A stretch of 64,000 bases of DNA from Phocoena phocoena (Eukaryota; Chordata; Mammalia; Artiodactyla; Phocoenidae), in the NCBI RefSeq assembly GCF_963924675.1, contig NC_089221.1, positions 6,383,851-6,447,850 on the forward strand, in the 5' to 3' direction. The notes under the pieces are model-generated. The model saw nothing but the letters and a program-made list of their open reading frames with translations. It was not told where the DNA came from and did no database searches. Both the position numbers and the translations under genes were made by a program. Below are positions 1 to 12,275 of this stretch, piece after piece (within the stretch, counting starts at the first letter, position 1; each line of letters opens with the position of its first letter).

Positions 1-2648
1 TCACCCTGATACCAAAACCAGACAAAGATGTCACAAAGAAAGAAAACTACAGGCCAATATCACTGATGAACATAGATGCAAAAATCCTCAGCAAAATACT
101 AGCAAACAGAAACCAACAGCACAAGAAAAAGGATCATACGCCATGATCAAGTTGGATTTATCCCAGGAATGCAAGGATTCTTCAGTATACGCAAAGCAAT
201 CAATGTAATAAACCATATTAACAAATTGAAGGAGAAAAACCACATGATCATCTCAATAGATGCAGAGAAAGCTTTCGACAAAATTCAACACCCATTTATG
301 ATAAAAACCCTGCAGAAAGTAGGCATAGAGGGAACTTTCCTCAACATAATAAAGGCCATATATGACAAACCCACAGCCACCTCGTCCTCAGTGGTGAAAA
401 ACTGAAACCATTTCCACTAAGATCAGGAACAGGACAAGGTTGCCCACTCTCACCACTCTTATTCAACATAGTTTTGGACATTTTAGCCACAGCAATCAGA
501 GAAGAAAAAGAAATAAAAGGAATCCAAATTGGAAAAGAAGAAGTAAAGCTGTCACTTTTTACAGATGACATGATACTATACATGGAGAATCCTAAAGATG
601 CTACTGGAAAACTACTAGAGCTAATCAATGAATTTGATAAAGTAGCAGGATACAAAATGAATGCACAGAAATCTTTACATTCCTATACACTAATGATGAA
701 AAATCTGAAAGTGAAATTAAGAAAACACTCCCATTTACCACTGCAACAAAAAGAATAAAATATCTAGGAATAAACCTACCTAAGGAGACAAAAGACCTGT
801 ATGCAGAAAATTATAAGACACTGATGAAAGAAATTAAAGATGATACAAATAGATGGAGAGATATACCATGTTCTTGGATTGGAAGAATCAACATTCTGAA
901 AATGACTATATTACCCAAAGCAATCTACAGATTCAATGCAATCCCTATAAAACTACCACTGGCATTTTTCACAGAACTAGAACAAAACATTTCACAATTC
1001 GTTTGGAAACACAAAAGACCCCAAATACCCAATGCAATCTTGAGAGCGAAAAACGGAGCTGGAGGAATCAGGCTCCCTGACTTCAGACTATACTACAAAG
1101 CTACAGTAATCACGACAGTATTTGGCTGGCACAAAAACAGAAAGACAGATCAATGGAACAGGATAGAAAACCCAGAGAAAAACCCACGCACATATGGTCA
1201 CCTTATCTTTGATAAAGGAGGCAGGAATGTACACTGGAGAAAGGACAGCCTCTTCAATAAGTGGTGCTGGGAAAACTGGACAGGTACATATAAAAGTCTG
1301 AGATTAGATCACTCCCTAACACCATACACAAAAATAAGCTCAAAATGGATTCAGGACCTAAATTTAAGGCCAGAAATTATCAAACTCTGAGAGGAAAAAC
1401 AGGCAGGGTACTCTATGACATAAATCAGGCAAGTTTCTTTTTGACCCACCTCCTAGAGAAATGGAAATAAAAACAAAAATAAACAAATGGGACTTAATGA
1501 AACTTAAAAGCTTTTGCACAGCAAAGGTAACCATAAAAGAGACCATAAGACAACCCTCAGATGGGAGAAAATATTTGCAAATTAAGCAACTGACAAAGGA
1601 TTAATCTCCAAAATTTATAAGCAGCTCATGCAGCTCAATATCAAAAAAACAAACAACCCAATCCAAAAATGGGCAGAAGACCTAAATAGACATTTCTCCA
1701 AAGAATGTATACAGATTGCCAACAAACACATGAAAGAATGGTCAACATCATTAATTATTAGAGAAATGCAAATCAAAACTACAATGAGATATCATCTCAC
1801 ACCAGTCAGAATGGCCATCATCAAAAACTCTAGAAACAATAAATGCTGGAGAGAGTGTGGAGAATAGGGAACCCTCTTGCACTGTTGGTGGTAATGTACA
1901 GTGATACAGCCACTGTGGAGTACAGTATGTAAGTTCCTGAAAAAACTAAAATAGAACTACCATATGACCCAGCAATCCTACTACTGGGCATATACCCTGA
2001 GAAAACCATAGTTCAAAAGAAGTCATGTACCACACTGTTCCTTGCAGCACTATTTACAATAGCCAGGACATGGAAGCAACCTAAGTGTCCATCGACAGAT
2101 GAATGGATAAAGAAGTTGTGTCACATATATACAATGGAATATTACTCAGCTATGAAAAGAAACGAAATTGAGTTATTTGTAGTGAGGTGGATGGACGTAG
2201 AGTCTGTCATGCAGTGTGAAGTCAGAAAGAGAAAAACAAATACCATATGCTAACATATATGGAATGTAAAACACAGTCATGAAGAACCTAGGGGCAAGAT
2301 GGGAATAAAAACACAGACCTACTAGAGAATGGACTTATGGATATGGGGAGGGGGGGAAGGGTAAGGTGGGACAAAGTCAGAGAGTGGTGTGGACATATAT
2401 ACACTAGTAAACGTAAAATAGATAGCTAGTGGGAAGCAGCCGCATAGCACAGGGAGAGGAGCTCAGTGCTTTGTGACCACCTAGGGGGGTGAGATAGGGA
2501 GGGTGGGAGGGAGGGAGACGCAAGAGGGAAGACATATGGGGACATATGTATATGTATACCTGATTCACTTTGTTATAAAGCAGAAACTAACACAACATTT
2601 TAAAGAAATTATACTCCAATAAAGATTTTTTTTTTTAAAAAAAAAAAA
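1..2648 (+). mobile_element. LINE-1, ORF2 part and complete 3' end, decayed
   Basis: This is the 3' portion of an L1 that runs in from the left edge. Reverse-transcriptase sequence is readable in pieces at 169-405, 474-758 and 824-1390, and ORF2 C-terminal sequence at 1628-1867. The pieces fall in different frames separated by stops, so the element is dead. The catalytic FADD box reads F-T-D-D at 558-569. The 3' UTR has a G-rich tract at 2345-2370, then 'caataaagattttt' and an A-rich tail ending near 2648. The 5' extent and left target-site copy cannot be seen. Confidence 0.93.
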
Positions 2649-2672
2649 GGTCATTAATCTGATTTTAAATCA

Positions 2673-2884
2673 GGGTTTCCCTGGTGGCACTGTGGTTGAG
2701 AGTCCGCCTGCCAATGCAGGGTACACGGGTTCGTTCCCCGGTCCGGGAAGGCCCCACATGCCGCAGAGTGGCTGGGCCTGTGAGCCATGGCCGCTGAGCC
2801 TGCACGTCCGGAGCCTGTGCTCCACAACGGGAGAGGTCACAACAGTGAGAGGCCTGCGTACTGCAATGAAAAAGAAAAAAAAAA
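2673..2884 (+). mobile_element. CHR-type tRNA-Glu SINE
   Basis: The element is about 210 bp, starting 'gggtttccctggtggcactg', with the tRNA-derived A and B box region, a 'gccatggccgctgagcc' body and an A-rich tail. It sits 24 bp after the L1 tail. The flanks share only 'aaatca', so no convincing target duplication is seen. Several CpG sites have decayed compared with the copy at 34053. Confidence 0.93.
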
Positions 2885-5708
2885 TCATAAGCACTGTCTA
2901 CCCAGGTCTCCACTTTGAAATTAGATTTTTCTTTATTGTGCCCCAGGTGAAATGCACAGCAGATCATTCATTCATTGAACAAATAACTGCAGGGAAAATG
3001 CTACTTTCCAAGAACTCCTGCAGTAGTTGAGAAGTAAAGCAATAGACAAGCCCCCCACTTCACTGCCCTTCATACCACCAGTCTCTTTGAGTGGAAGGAA
3101 CCACATAAGGGGTTATATTGCCAATGTCCACAATAAAATCTAGTGGTATTTCCCCCACCAAAAAAAAGTTCTAAAAAATTTGTGGACTTGTCAATATTTT
3201 CCCTTAAGACTGGAATATCTACAGTACTTTTCTGATATTGGTATAGGTATACTGCTTTTTCTTTTATTATTAAGGTTTTTATAATTCATCTCTTTTTGGT
3301 GTATCTTTTTAAATTTCTGATAGTTCTGTATTCTTATATTTCAGGTGTGTTTATTGTGAGTAGTTTAGAGTTACATTTTGTCTTTTTTCAGTCCAATCTG
3401 ACAGTATTAGTCAATTAATTGGAATATTTAGTCCATTAATTTTAATATAATTTCTGGCACAACAGGCTGATAACTGTCACTTTATGATTTAGTTTCTATT
3501 TGCCCCACCTGTTTTTAGTTTTCTTTGACTCTTCTTTATTGACTTATTTTGGATTAATCAAGGATTCCTTTCCCATTTTCTCTGTTAGCCTGTTAGTCAT
3601 ACATTTTTTCAAACTTTTTGTTGCTGATGTGGAAATTGCATCCACTCTTGACTTACTACAGTCTAACATAAATTGCTTTATTTCGCCACTTCTCACACAA
3701 TTCTAGGACCTCAGAACATTTTTATTCCATTGACTCCCATTTCATCTTTTGTGTTATTGCCATTGTGCGTTTCATTCTGTTATATTGTAGACCACACTAG
3801 ACATTAGCCTCCTTGTTTTGTACAGTTCCTATTAATTTATATTTCCCCAGGTGTATATATGGACATTTACCTTATTAAACATTTTTGATTTCTGCATTTC
3901 ATTTCTTAATTTAAATGGAAACATCAAGGGGAATTTAACCAAAAAGTGAAAAGATGATTATTAAATAAAAAGTGTTCTCTTTCTTAAGTACCAATAAAAT
4001 TCCCTTTGGTGTGTGACAAGTGTTATGACAAGTGTCAGCTCCCTGCCCTTTATCTAACTGCTTCTTTTTGCCTCTGTTGCAAGGAGGTTGGTAACAATAC
4101 CAGTCAGATGATGCTGTTGTTTTGATTCAACTGGTTCACGTGAAGGTGGCTCCTGGGAGCGTGTGGTGCATAGCAGGTGCTCCTCGTCTGTTAGCTCCCC
4201 CTCTTTTCCCAGATCCCAGGCACGTGGCTTCCTCCAATCACCAGCCTGTCTTTCTAGCCTCATCTAACAGCTATGCACTGTGGGCGGGCCCTTTCCTGGA
4301 TCATGAGCAACATGATATTAGGGACACTGTCCCCTTCTTCTTTGCATTTACCATTAGTGCTTATCAAGGGGTCTGGCATTTAATGGGCAGTGATGGATGT
4401 TTTCTGATTGGGTTAATGAAGGACGGAAGGAATGAACAAACAATCAACACTCAGTTATGCCAGTTCATAGAGAAACGCTCCCTACCATGCACTGAGACCT
4501 TACACAGGCACACGCTGAGTCTCCTGTTGACTTTGTACCTGTCTTCCTGGGTCAGGCTGGGGATGGGCTGTGGTGAGGGTCATTTCGTCTTCATCACGAT
4601 GCACTCCTGGCCTACCCTCTGCTCCCTTGGTGGAAGTTCCCAACAGCCCCAAAGTGATGGGCACTGTGGGTGGGCCCAGGGGACAGACACCTGGACCAGT
4701 GAATCTGTGAGCAAAGCTCAGCTTCCCCACCCCTTCCTCTACTCTCTCACCACTTTGTCCACCAAAAAGAAATTTTTTTAAAGAAAAAAAGAGACAATGT
4801 GGAAGAAGGAGAAAACTTGGCATTCAACAAATGTTTGTTTATACACACTGAATACCACTAGCTAAATCCACAATGCCTGAAGAATATGGTGTTTTCTGTA
4901 ATAGATTAATGTTTAAAACACTCAAGGATGAATATCAACTTGCAAAGATTGCCATCTATGATACTTTTTCTCAAAAAATTGCATAGTTTCCTTGAAGAGA
5001 ATGGAAAAGTTGCCTCTCTAACTATAATAAATACAGATTAAAGCATGTGTAATATTGCATGCTATTGTGTACGAGATATACTGAATTTAAAGACTAAAAA
5101 TACAAGAAAATCTCATATGTTATCATTTCTTTGTGTCCCACCTATAGTTTCTCATAGGTGATGTCTTTATCAGCAGCTAATATTTCTGACTCTGTCTTTA
5201 TAATAGTTTAGAAGCACTAAAGAGGATTGGATGGTCACCACAGAGGAAATGAAATATTTGAAAATATGTGACTCTTACTTAGGAAATGTGGAATATGGGC
5301 TGACTTTCAAAAGTGCAATAAAGCTTGTACTTTATCTCGCAAATGAACAAGCAGGTGAAAATGAGTGTTTTGTATCTTAGACTGACCACTGGTTTCTGGC
5401 ATTTTAATATTATTTCTGCTTCACTACTTTAAAATCAAAATAGATAAATAGTACCCTCAGGGAAATAACTATGCCTTCCTTTATTCTCCATACTGAAAAA
5501 GACATGCTTAGAACTCAATAAATAACAACACACTCTGACCTTAGAAAATTTTATATTTTTTTCAATATGTATTTCTAGAATCTGTATTTTAACTTGTAAA
5601 GAGTCCTCAAATTAGCCCCACTACAAATCAGTATTGATATCAGATGATACTTGGCTGTGACCTTGGTTGTGTAACATCTCTTGGTCTTCCTTCCACACCT
5701 GGTTTCAG
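2885..5708 (+). other. ADCY2: Intron sequence upstream of the first exon in the window
   Basis: Apart from the old L1-like block at 3200-3960, nothing was recognised here. A 219-codon open frame at 4122-4781 is discussed as a finding; it has no domain I can recognise. The 3' end ('tggtttcag') is the acceptor of the exon at 5709. Confidence 0.8.
3200..3960 (-). mobile_element. Ancient antisense L1/HAL1-like remnant
   Basis: A T-rich block containing 'attggaatatttagtccattaa' split by indels resembles the antisense of old mammalian L1/HAL1 coding sequence. It has no tail or target duplication. The boundaries are approximate and the family assignment is from pattern memory only. Confidence 0.4.
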
Positions 5709-5857
5709 GAGCGGCTTCTGCTGTCCCTGCTGCCAGCGCACATAGCCATGGAGATGAAAGCCGAGATCATCCAGAGGCTGCAGGGCCCCAAAGCCGGCCA
5801 AATGGAAAACACCAACAACTTTCACAACCTGTACGTCAAGCGGCACACCAACGTCAG
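5709..5857 (+). CDS. ADCY2: ADCY2 internal exon: helix entering the C1a catalytic domain
   Basis: The exon is 149 nt, starts in phase 0 after 'ggtttcag' and ends AG before 'gtatgc'. It encodes 49 residues beginning ERLLLSLLP and ending RHTNV, plus two bases of a serine codon finished in the next exon. The LLLSLLPAHIAMEM stretch is the conserved cytoplasmic helix just after membrane span 6 that leads into C1a in membrane adenylyl cyclases. The following NNFHNLYVKRHTNV segment is the start of the C1a fold. No stop or frameshift is present. Upstream coding sequence must come from an exon left of the window, since none is found in 1-5708. Confidence 0.97.
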
Positions 5858-7220
5858 GTATGCTGCTGCTCTGTTCTCCTTCCGCAGCAAGTCTGGGGAG
5901 CCTGTATGCCAGGTGGGGGACATATTTAACTGGGAGCCCATAATCTTACAGTTTCATGTGTCCTTTGGAACTGTTTACCTTTGCGTGTAGAGTAATTATC
6001 ACTCCACCTACCCATGTGCTGCCTCTTGGGCCTTCACATTAAGATAAGAAAACGGGTTCCTCTACTTATTGCATTTTGTGACCATCAATTACAAAAGGGA
6101 GAGAAGTGGACAATGGGGCCCTTATTCTGGGAACTCCTTGGTCAGAGCTCACTGTGTCCCTGAAACCCAGGACTCAGTATCAGTAAGATTAAAGAGTCAT
6201 GGGCTCTAGGCACAAGGACTGGTTCCTCAAGGTGGACTTGGCAAGGGCAGGGCCTTGGGAAGCCAGCACTTTCCAGGGAAGCTGGATGTTCTGCTGTCAA
6301 TCAGGAATGATGGGTTTCTAGGGTATGGCTGGTACCCAGCATCATAGGGGACCAACATGCACCTTAATTAAATTATAATGAAAGTTACTGTTTTTCCAAG
6401 AGTGGTACAGCCATCCATGCTTCCCAGGGAGCCATTCCTGGATTCCCAGTAACTGGAAAACTAACATGGGATTGTGGTCAGGAAGCAGGATGGTATAGGA
6501 CCTCTTCTCCCCTGAGCTCTAGAGAGGAGCTGTGCAGGTCCTCACTTCAGTCTGGAGAGGGTGTTCCCTCCTGTGCTCCCCTCCATCTCTGGCTACAGTG
6601 GTGTGGGACCTCTCCACATGTGGGTGCCCTGGTCCTCACTGTTCTCCATGCCCACCCGTTACCGACACTACTTCTCTGGGGGCTGTCCTTTCATCCATTC
6701 GATTACATTGCAGTGGTGCTTGCTATTCTGGCTGGGTTATCTCAATAAGTAACCTGTGCATGCCTCACTCATTATGTTATTCCTTTAGTCACCCCCCCCC
6801 ATCCCATTCAATAGTTTAATAACAACAAACACAAACTAAAGTGTGTTTAGAATCATCTAGAATTGTAATAGGGCTGTTTGCCTTCAAGTCCAGACCTTTT
6901 CCATTGGGTGATGCAGCCTTCTGTCTGGTTACTTCAGTTCAAGGATTTTTGAAGTTTATTAAGAAACAAATTTAACTGTAGCTTAATTTATGCATTGCTA
7001 AGACAAATTGCATTTTAACACATGATTTTAGAAAAAGGTGTGGCCCAAGCACGCAAAGAGCTAATATACAATGAGAAATGCACATTGAAAGGGAGACAAG
7101 AGAAAAGAAGTTGCATATCAAGTAGGAACTAAGGAAAAAACATTGAATAAATGAGGAATCAGGAGTAAATTTTTTTATAGTCCCCACCTTTTGTTTTCTT
7201 GGAATAATAGGAAAGAACTA
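5858..7220 (+). other. ADCY2: Intron, first part
   Basis: Non-coding intron. A run of about nine C lies near 6790. Read-through from the exon would stay open to a stop ending at 5990. No repeat family was recognised. Confidence 0.8.
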
Positions 7221-7335
7221 TGTGTGTATATATACATATATATGTATGTATGTATATATGCATATATTTATGTGTTTGTATATATATATACATACATATA
7301 TACATATATATATATATGTATATATATACACACAC
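7221..7335. repeat. TA/TG/CA microsatellite
   Basis: About 115 bp of mixed tatata, tgtatg and catata dinucleotide repeats, ending in 'cacacacc'. It lies just upstream of the long CHR SINE. Confidence 0.95.
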
Positions 7336-7374
7336 CGAGACAGAGAACATTCATACATATTAAGGAGTAAAGCT

Positions 7375-7826
7375 GGACTTCCTTGGTGGTGCAGTGGTTA
7401 AGAATCCTCCTGCCAATGCAGGGGACACATGTTCGAGCCCTGGTCCGGGAAGATCCCACTTGCTGTGGAGCAACTAAGCCCGTGCACCACAACTACTAAG
7501 CCTGTGCTCTAGAGCCTGTGAGCCACAACTACTGAGCCCACACACCACAACTACTGAAGCCCATGCATCCTAGAGCCCACATGCCACAATTACTGAGCCC
7601 ATGCGCCGCAACTATTGAAGCCCATGCACTCTAGGGCCCACATGTGGCAACTACTGAGCCCATGTGCTGCAAGTACCAAAGCCCGTGTGCCTAGAGCCCA
7701 TGCTCTACAATAAGAGAAGCCACCACAATGAGAAGCCCACACACCACAGCAAAGAGTAGCCCCCACTCACTACAACTAGAGAAAGCCTGCACACAACAAT
7801 GAAGACCCAGTGCAGCCAAAAAAAAA
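7375..7826 (+). mobile_element. Long CHR-type SINE with internal tandem array
   Basis: The head 'ggacttccttggtggtgcag' is tRNA-Glu-derived. The body then repeats a unit of roughly 35-45 bp carrying 'cacaactactgagccc' with variations (for example near 7480, 7520, 7560, 7600, 7650), followed by the 'gagaagccaccacaatgagaa' end and an A tail. At about 450 bp it is more than twice as long as the other CHR copies here. Flanks 'aaggagtaaag' (about 7361) and 'aaggaataaaa' (about 7826) may be a worn target duplication. Confidence 0.9.
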
Positions 7827-8163
7827 GGAATAAAATTATTTAAAACACTAGACTGCATTTAGGTTTTTAAGCATTTTACCTACATAATTAAAGAAAAAAC
7901 ATTTATGGTGTCTGACAGGATATACTATAGTAGAAATTGCTCTTTCCAGCCTTAACTATAAGAAAATCAGCAATGCCCCTTTCATCTCCAGAAATATTTT
8001 TATGTCACTTATTGGTATTCAAAATGTGTAAGGATAAATGTGTCTATCTAAATAGGATCACAGACTATCTTTAAATAGTTGTGATATAATCTGGGAACAA
8101 TAGACCTGTAAAAATGACTGAAGACACAACCAATCTCAAGCAGTTGATAATTGTCTGCATAAT
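7827..8163 (+). other. ADCY2: Intron, nothing recognised
   Basis: AT-rich single-copy-looking intron between the long CHR SINE and the interrupted old repeat. Confidence 0.75.
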
Positions 8164-8250
8164 ATCTGTATTAGTTATCAGTTTCTGTGTAACAAATTAC
8201 CCCAAAACTTAGTGGGTAATTTAAAGAACTATAAACAATATTGTTCTTTA
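8164..8250. repeat. Left part of an old interspersed repeat split by L1
   Basis: 'gtaacaaattaccccaaaacttagtgg' is split by few changes from a common mammalian repeat start. The sequence resumes at 9227 after the L1 insertion. I recognise the repeat from memory but cannot name the family safely. Confidence 0.6.
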
Positions 8251-9226
8251 AAGAACAATAAACACACCAATCAGAATGGCCATCATCAAAAAGTCTATAA
8301 ATAACAAATGTTGGAGATGATGTGGAGAAAAGGGAACCCTCATACATTGTTGGTAGGAATGTAAATTGTTGAAGCCACTATGGAAAACAGTATGGAGATT
8401 CCTCAAAAACCTAAAAATAGAGCTACCATATAATCCAGCAATCTGACTCCTGGGCACATATCTGGAAAAAAACACAATTCAAAAAGATACATGCACCCCA
8501 ACATTCACTGCAGCACCATTTACAATAGCCAAGACATGGAAGCAATCTAAATGTCCATTGACAGATGAATGGATAAAGAAGATGTGGTACATATATACAA
8601 TGGAATATTACTTAGCCATAAAAAATGAAATAATGCCATTTGCAGCAACATGGATGGACCTAGAGATTATCACTAAGTGAAGTAAGTCAGAGAAAGACAA
8701 CTGTCATATGATGTCACTTACATGTAGAATCTAAAATACAATACAAATCAACATATCTATGAAACAAAAACAGACTCACAGACATACAGAACAGACTTGT
8801 GATTGTTAAGGGGAAGGGGGTTGGAAGAGGGAAGGACTGGGAGTTTGAGATTAGCAGAGGCAAGCTATTATACATAGAATGGATAAACAACAAGGTCCTA
8901 CTGTATAGCACAGGGAACTATATTCAATATCCTATGACAAACCATATGGAAAGAAATATGAAAAAGAATATATATATATATATATATATAACTGAATATA
9001 ACTGAATAATTTTGCTGTATAGAAGAAATTAACACAACATTGTAAATCAGCTATACTTCAAAAAAAAAAAAGACCCATTTAAAAAAAAAGAACCCATAGA
9101 ATGGGAGAAAATATTTGCAATAATATATCTGATAAGGGACTTGAATCCAGAATATATAAAGAACATTTACAGCTCAACAATAAAAATACAAATAACCTAA
9201 TTTTTTTAGAAAAAGAACAATAAACA
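8251..9226 (+). repeat. 14-bp target-site duplication bounding the composite L1 insertion
   Basis: AAGAACAATAAACA occurs exactly at 8251-8264 and again at 9213-9226. Everything between the copies is L1-derived. The repeat sequence on the two outer sides reads as one continuous older element. Confidence 0.88.
8265..9212 (+). mobile_element. 5'-truncated L1 3' end followed by an out-of-order L1 segment
   Basis: 8265-9071 is the end of ORF2 plus the 3' UTR and A tail, and includes a (TA)n stretch near 8965-8990. After the tail, 9090-9206 is a second L1 piece beginning 'atgggagaaaatatttgc'. Its counterpart in the L1 at the left of the window lies at about 1564-1663, upstream of the part that begins this insertion (counterpart about 1800). 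The two blocks are therefore in reversed order relative to a normal L1. 'aataaa' at about 9178 lies shortly before the right duplication. Confidence 0.85.
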
Positions 9227-9640
9227 TCTTACAACATCTGTGGGTTGGAGTTTGGGAGCAGCTTACCCAGGTGGTTTTGGCATAGACTTTCCCATGAGGC
9301 TGCAGGCTGCTGGGCAATCTGTTCCCAATGTGACTTCCCACCTGGTGGACAGGTTAACTTCCTGTTGGCTGGAGGCCTCAGATCCTCATCATTGGGCCTC
9401 TTCACAGTTTGTTTGAGTATCCTCACAACATGGCCGCTTGCTTCCCCAGAGGGAGGGGTCCAGGTGGAAGCTTCAATATCTTTTATGATCTAACCTTTGA
9501 AGGTCATTTCTGGTCATTTCTGCAGTATCCTATTGGTTACACAAGTCAGCCCTACCCGTTATGGGAAGGGACAGTACAAGAGTGTGAGTACTGGGAGGTG
9601 AGGATCACTGGGGCCATCTTGGAAGCTGATTAACACACTT
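9227..9640. repeat. Right part of the split old interspersed repeat
   Basis: It continues from 8250 with 'tctgtgggttggagtttggg', then 'cacaacatggccgcttgc', 'cttttatgatctaacctt' and 'ggggccatcttggaagctg'. These are landmarks of a well-known old mammalian repeat whose name I do not want to guess. Confidence 0.6.
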
Positions 9641-11701
9641 ATCTAAGGCAAAGGATTGGTGAAGCACCTTCAACTGTCTTCAGAGATTGTGTAGAATATG
9701 TTTTCAGTATTAAATTTAAATTCATCAAACATATTTGGGATCCTAAAGTAACTTAAATTCTTAAAACTTAAAAATGGAAAATCTTCAATGGCATGGAGTA
9801 CAAATTAATTTTAAATGAAATATGAAAATATATGGCCGTTTCCTCCTGAAACAGGGCAGGTATAATAAACAAAGAAGCAGATAAAATACCTGGCTAATGC
9901 AGGTAGTTCAGTCAATAACTGAGGGTGTTTTTTAATGAGAATTATTAGGTTGATCGACCAAAAAGATCTGTTGATAACTTTTAGTTTTGCTTTGCTTTGA
10001 TTCAATGAAATATTTATTCTCTGTTAATAACATTGACTAGCTCTTTACTAACTGATATAATAACAATAATAATAATAGTAATAAGTAGGATGAGGAGGAA
10101 GTGGAGAAGAAAAAGAATTTATAGATGTGAAGGTAGCAACTACCAGTTGCCTTCTGAATCATTGTCTTCCTCTGAATCCCTCCCACTAGTGCTGAAACAT
10201 TCACATATCCATCATGTCTTTGGAAACAAACATAAATCCCTGAATCCAGTGCCACCCTCCAACTCTGAAATTACGTCCATGAATTTCATAGCCCAGATTC
10301 TAGAACAATTTTCCACTCTCTAACAAGACTTCCTTATTTTCTCTCCCTCCTCAAATCACCACCCTCTGACATTAACCTCCCCCATGTCACAGAACTCATT
10401 CTTCCTACGTTCACCACCAGTTGTCTTGTTCCCAAATCTGAATATAACTTCCTCTGCATCCTATCTCATTGACCACATGGTTATGCTTGGTCCCATTCAC
10501 CTTGTCTTTGCACTTAAATAATTCTACATCCTTGGGTTTCCATGCCATTGTTTCCCCTTTGTTTTCTCCCTGCAGTCTTCTTTATTGTTTTCTCGTCCCT
10601 ACATCTAGGCTGTTCTGTAAATGAAAGCATTTCCAGGTCTCTCCTAACTCCTCTGTTCTCTCCAGCTCTCGCCCAGGACTTAATGACCATCTATATGATG
10701 CTAAGACACAGAACTCAACCGTAGTTTTCCATAAGCATCTACCTAATGGTCTTCTTCTTGGGTCTCCCACTGACACCACCCTCAGACTCAACCCAACCAA
10801 AGTGGAGCTAGTCAACTTCTCCTGCAAGCTTCATTTGATTTGTACACTAGGTACAGCCCCAGTACTCAGCCAGAAACCGGTCTTTATCTCAGCACTTTCT
10901 TTTCCTAGACACTTCCCACAACATCTAATCCCTAACAAAGCCTGATTCATTCTCCTTCCTACAAATCTCCCCTCTCTGTCCAGTTCTCCCCATCTCCCCC
11001 ACTTATAGACTTTCCACAGGGCTCTCCGGGATGTACCGGATATGATTCTAACTGACCTGCCCACCTCCAGGTTGCTGCCGCCAGAGTGGTCTTTCTCAAG
11101 TGGTGATGTGATCCAAGTCTAGGTCGGGTTTCCTTCTTGTGTGACCCCCAAAGTGTTCTGCCTCTCCTCTTCCATAACCCTTTGTACATTGTGTCCCAGT
11201 TACTCATATACAGTCTGCATCTTCCTGCCCAGTAACCACAGGGCCAGCTTCAGACCTGTACATTCAGCCCATCTTGGGCTCCTTCACCCACTACATGTCT
11301 TGATACAGGAAACACTGTGGAGGTTGTCAACAAGAAGTAGAGTCAACCACTCGTTCTCACGTTCTCCCTCCCATGCTGCCTGGATCGGGCATCTTCCTCT
11401 GAGTGAGAGTAATGCCTCCTCTTGGACCATGGCTCAGCATCTGTGGGTCCCTACCTCTGCAGGAGAGCACAGGAGAAGTAGGGATGGTTTAATGGCACCA
11501 TCTGAATAGAGAGCACAAAAGCCCCAGCAGCCCTGATTTCCCTGGACCAGAGGTCTCCCCCTGCTTCTGTCCATCATCAGAGGAGCAAGTCTTTCCTCCA
11601 AGGTGAAGCCACAAGCCTTGTACTTTGCCTGAGGAGCAGAGTGTTGCCAGCAGCAGAGATCAAGCCATGTTCTGCCTGGGACCAGGCTGATGGCTGCCAC
11701 A
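9641..11701 (+). other. ADCY2: Intron, nothing recognised
   Basis: About 2 kb of intron with no repeat or gene signal that I can support. A short (AAT)n-like stretch lies near 10058-10082. Several pyrimidine-rich tracts occur at 10330-11000. Confidence 0.7.
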
Positions 11702-12275
11702 CTTTTTTTTTAAATTGTGGTAAAATATACATAGCAGTTACAATTTTAACCATTTTAAATTGTACAGTGCAATGTCACTAAATACATCCATGCTGTTCTG
11801 CAACCATCACCAACATCCATGTCCAGAACTTTTTTTTCATCCCAAACTGAAGCTCCATACCCACTAAACAACAACGCCCCATCCCCAGACTCTGGCAGTC
11901 ACCATACTACTCTCTGTCTCTATGGTTGGGCTAGACTAAGTACTTCATATAAGTGAAATCATATAATATTTGTCCTTTTGAGTCTGGCTTATTTCACTCA
12001 ATTTAATGTCTTCAAGGTTCATCCAAGTTGTGTTATTTGTCAGAATTTCATTTCTTTTAAAGACTGAATAATATTCCACTGTATTATACACCACAGTTTC
12101 ATCCATCCATTTCTTTAAATGTCAATAGACATTTGTTTCATTTTATGAATAATGCTGCTGTGAACATGGGTATACGAATATCTGTTTGAGTTCCTGCTTT
12201 CAGCTCTTTTGGGTATATACCTAAGAGTGTAATTGCTGGATCCTATATATGGTAATTTTATATTTCATAAAATTT
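11702..12275 (-). mobile_element. Old L1 3' end, antisense to the gene
   Basis: Reading the minus strand, the ORF2 tail ('gatgaatggataaag'-like, near 12095-12120) passes into a 3' UTR ending near 11702 where T runs represent the A tail. The motif 'taaaatatacatagc' near the end is typical of old mammalian L1M 3' ends. It is diverged and has no coding capacity. Confidence 0.85.

Noticed and set aside
474..1390. Reverse-transcriptase open frames that could suggest an active element.
   Set aside because: They are in different frames with stops between, and the catalytic box is F-T-D-D; the element is dead.
5858..5990. Open read-through of the first exon into the intron, which could give a truncated isoform.
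   Set aside because: The donor site is good and nothing else supports retention; about 44 open codons are expected by chance often enough.
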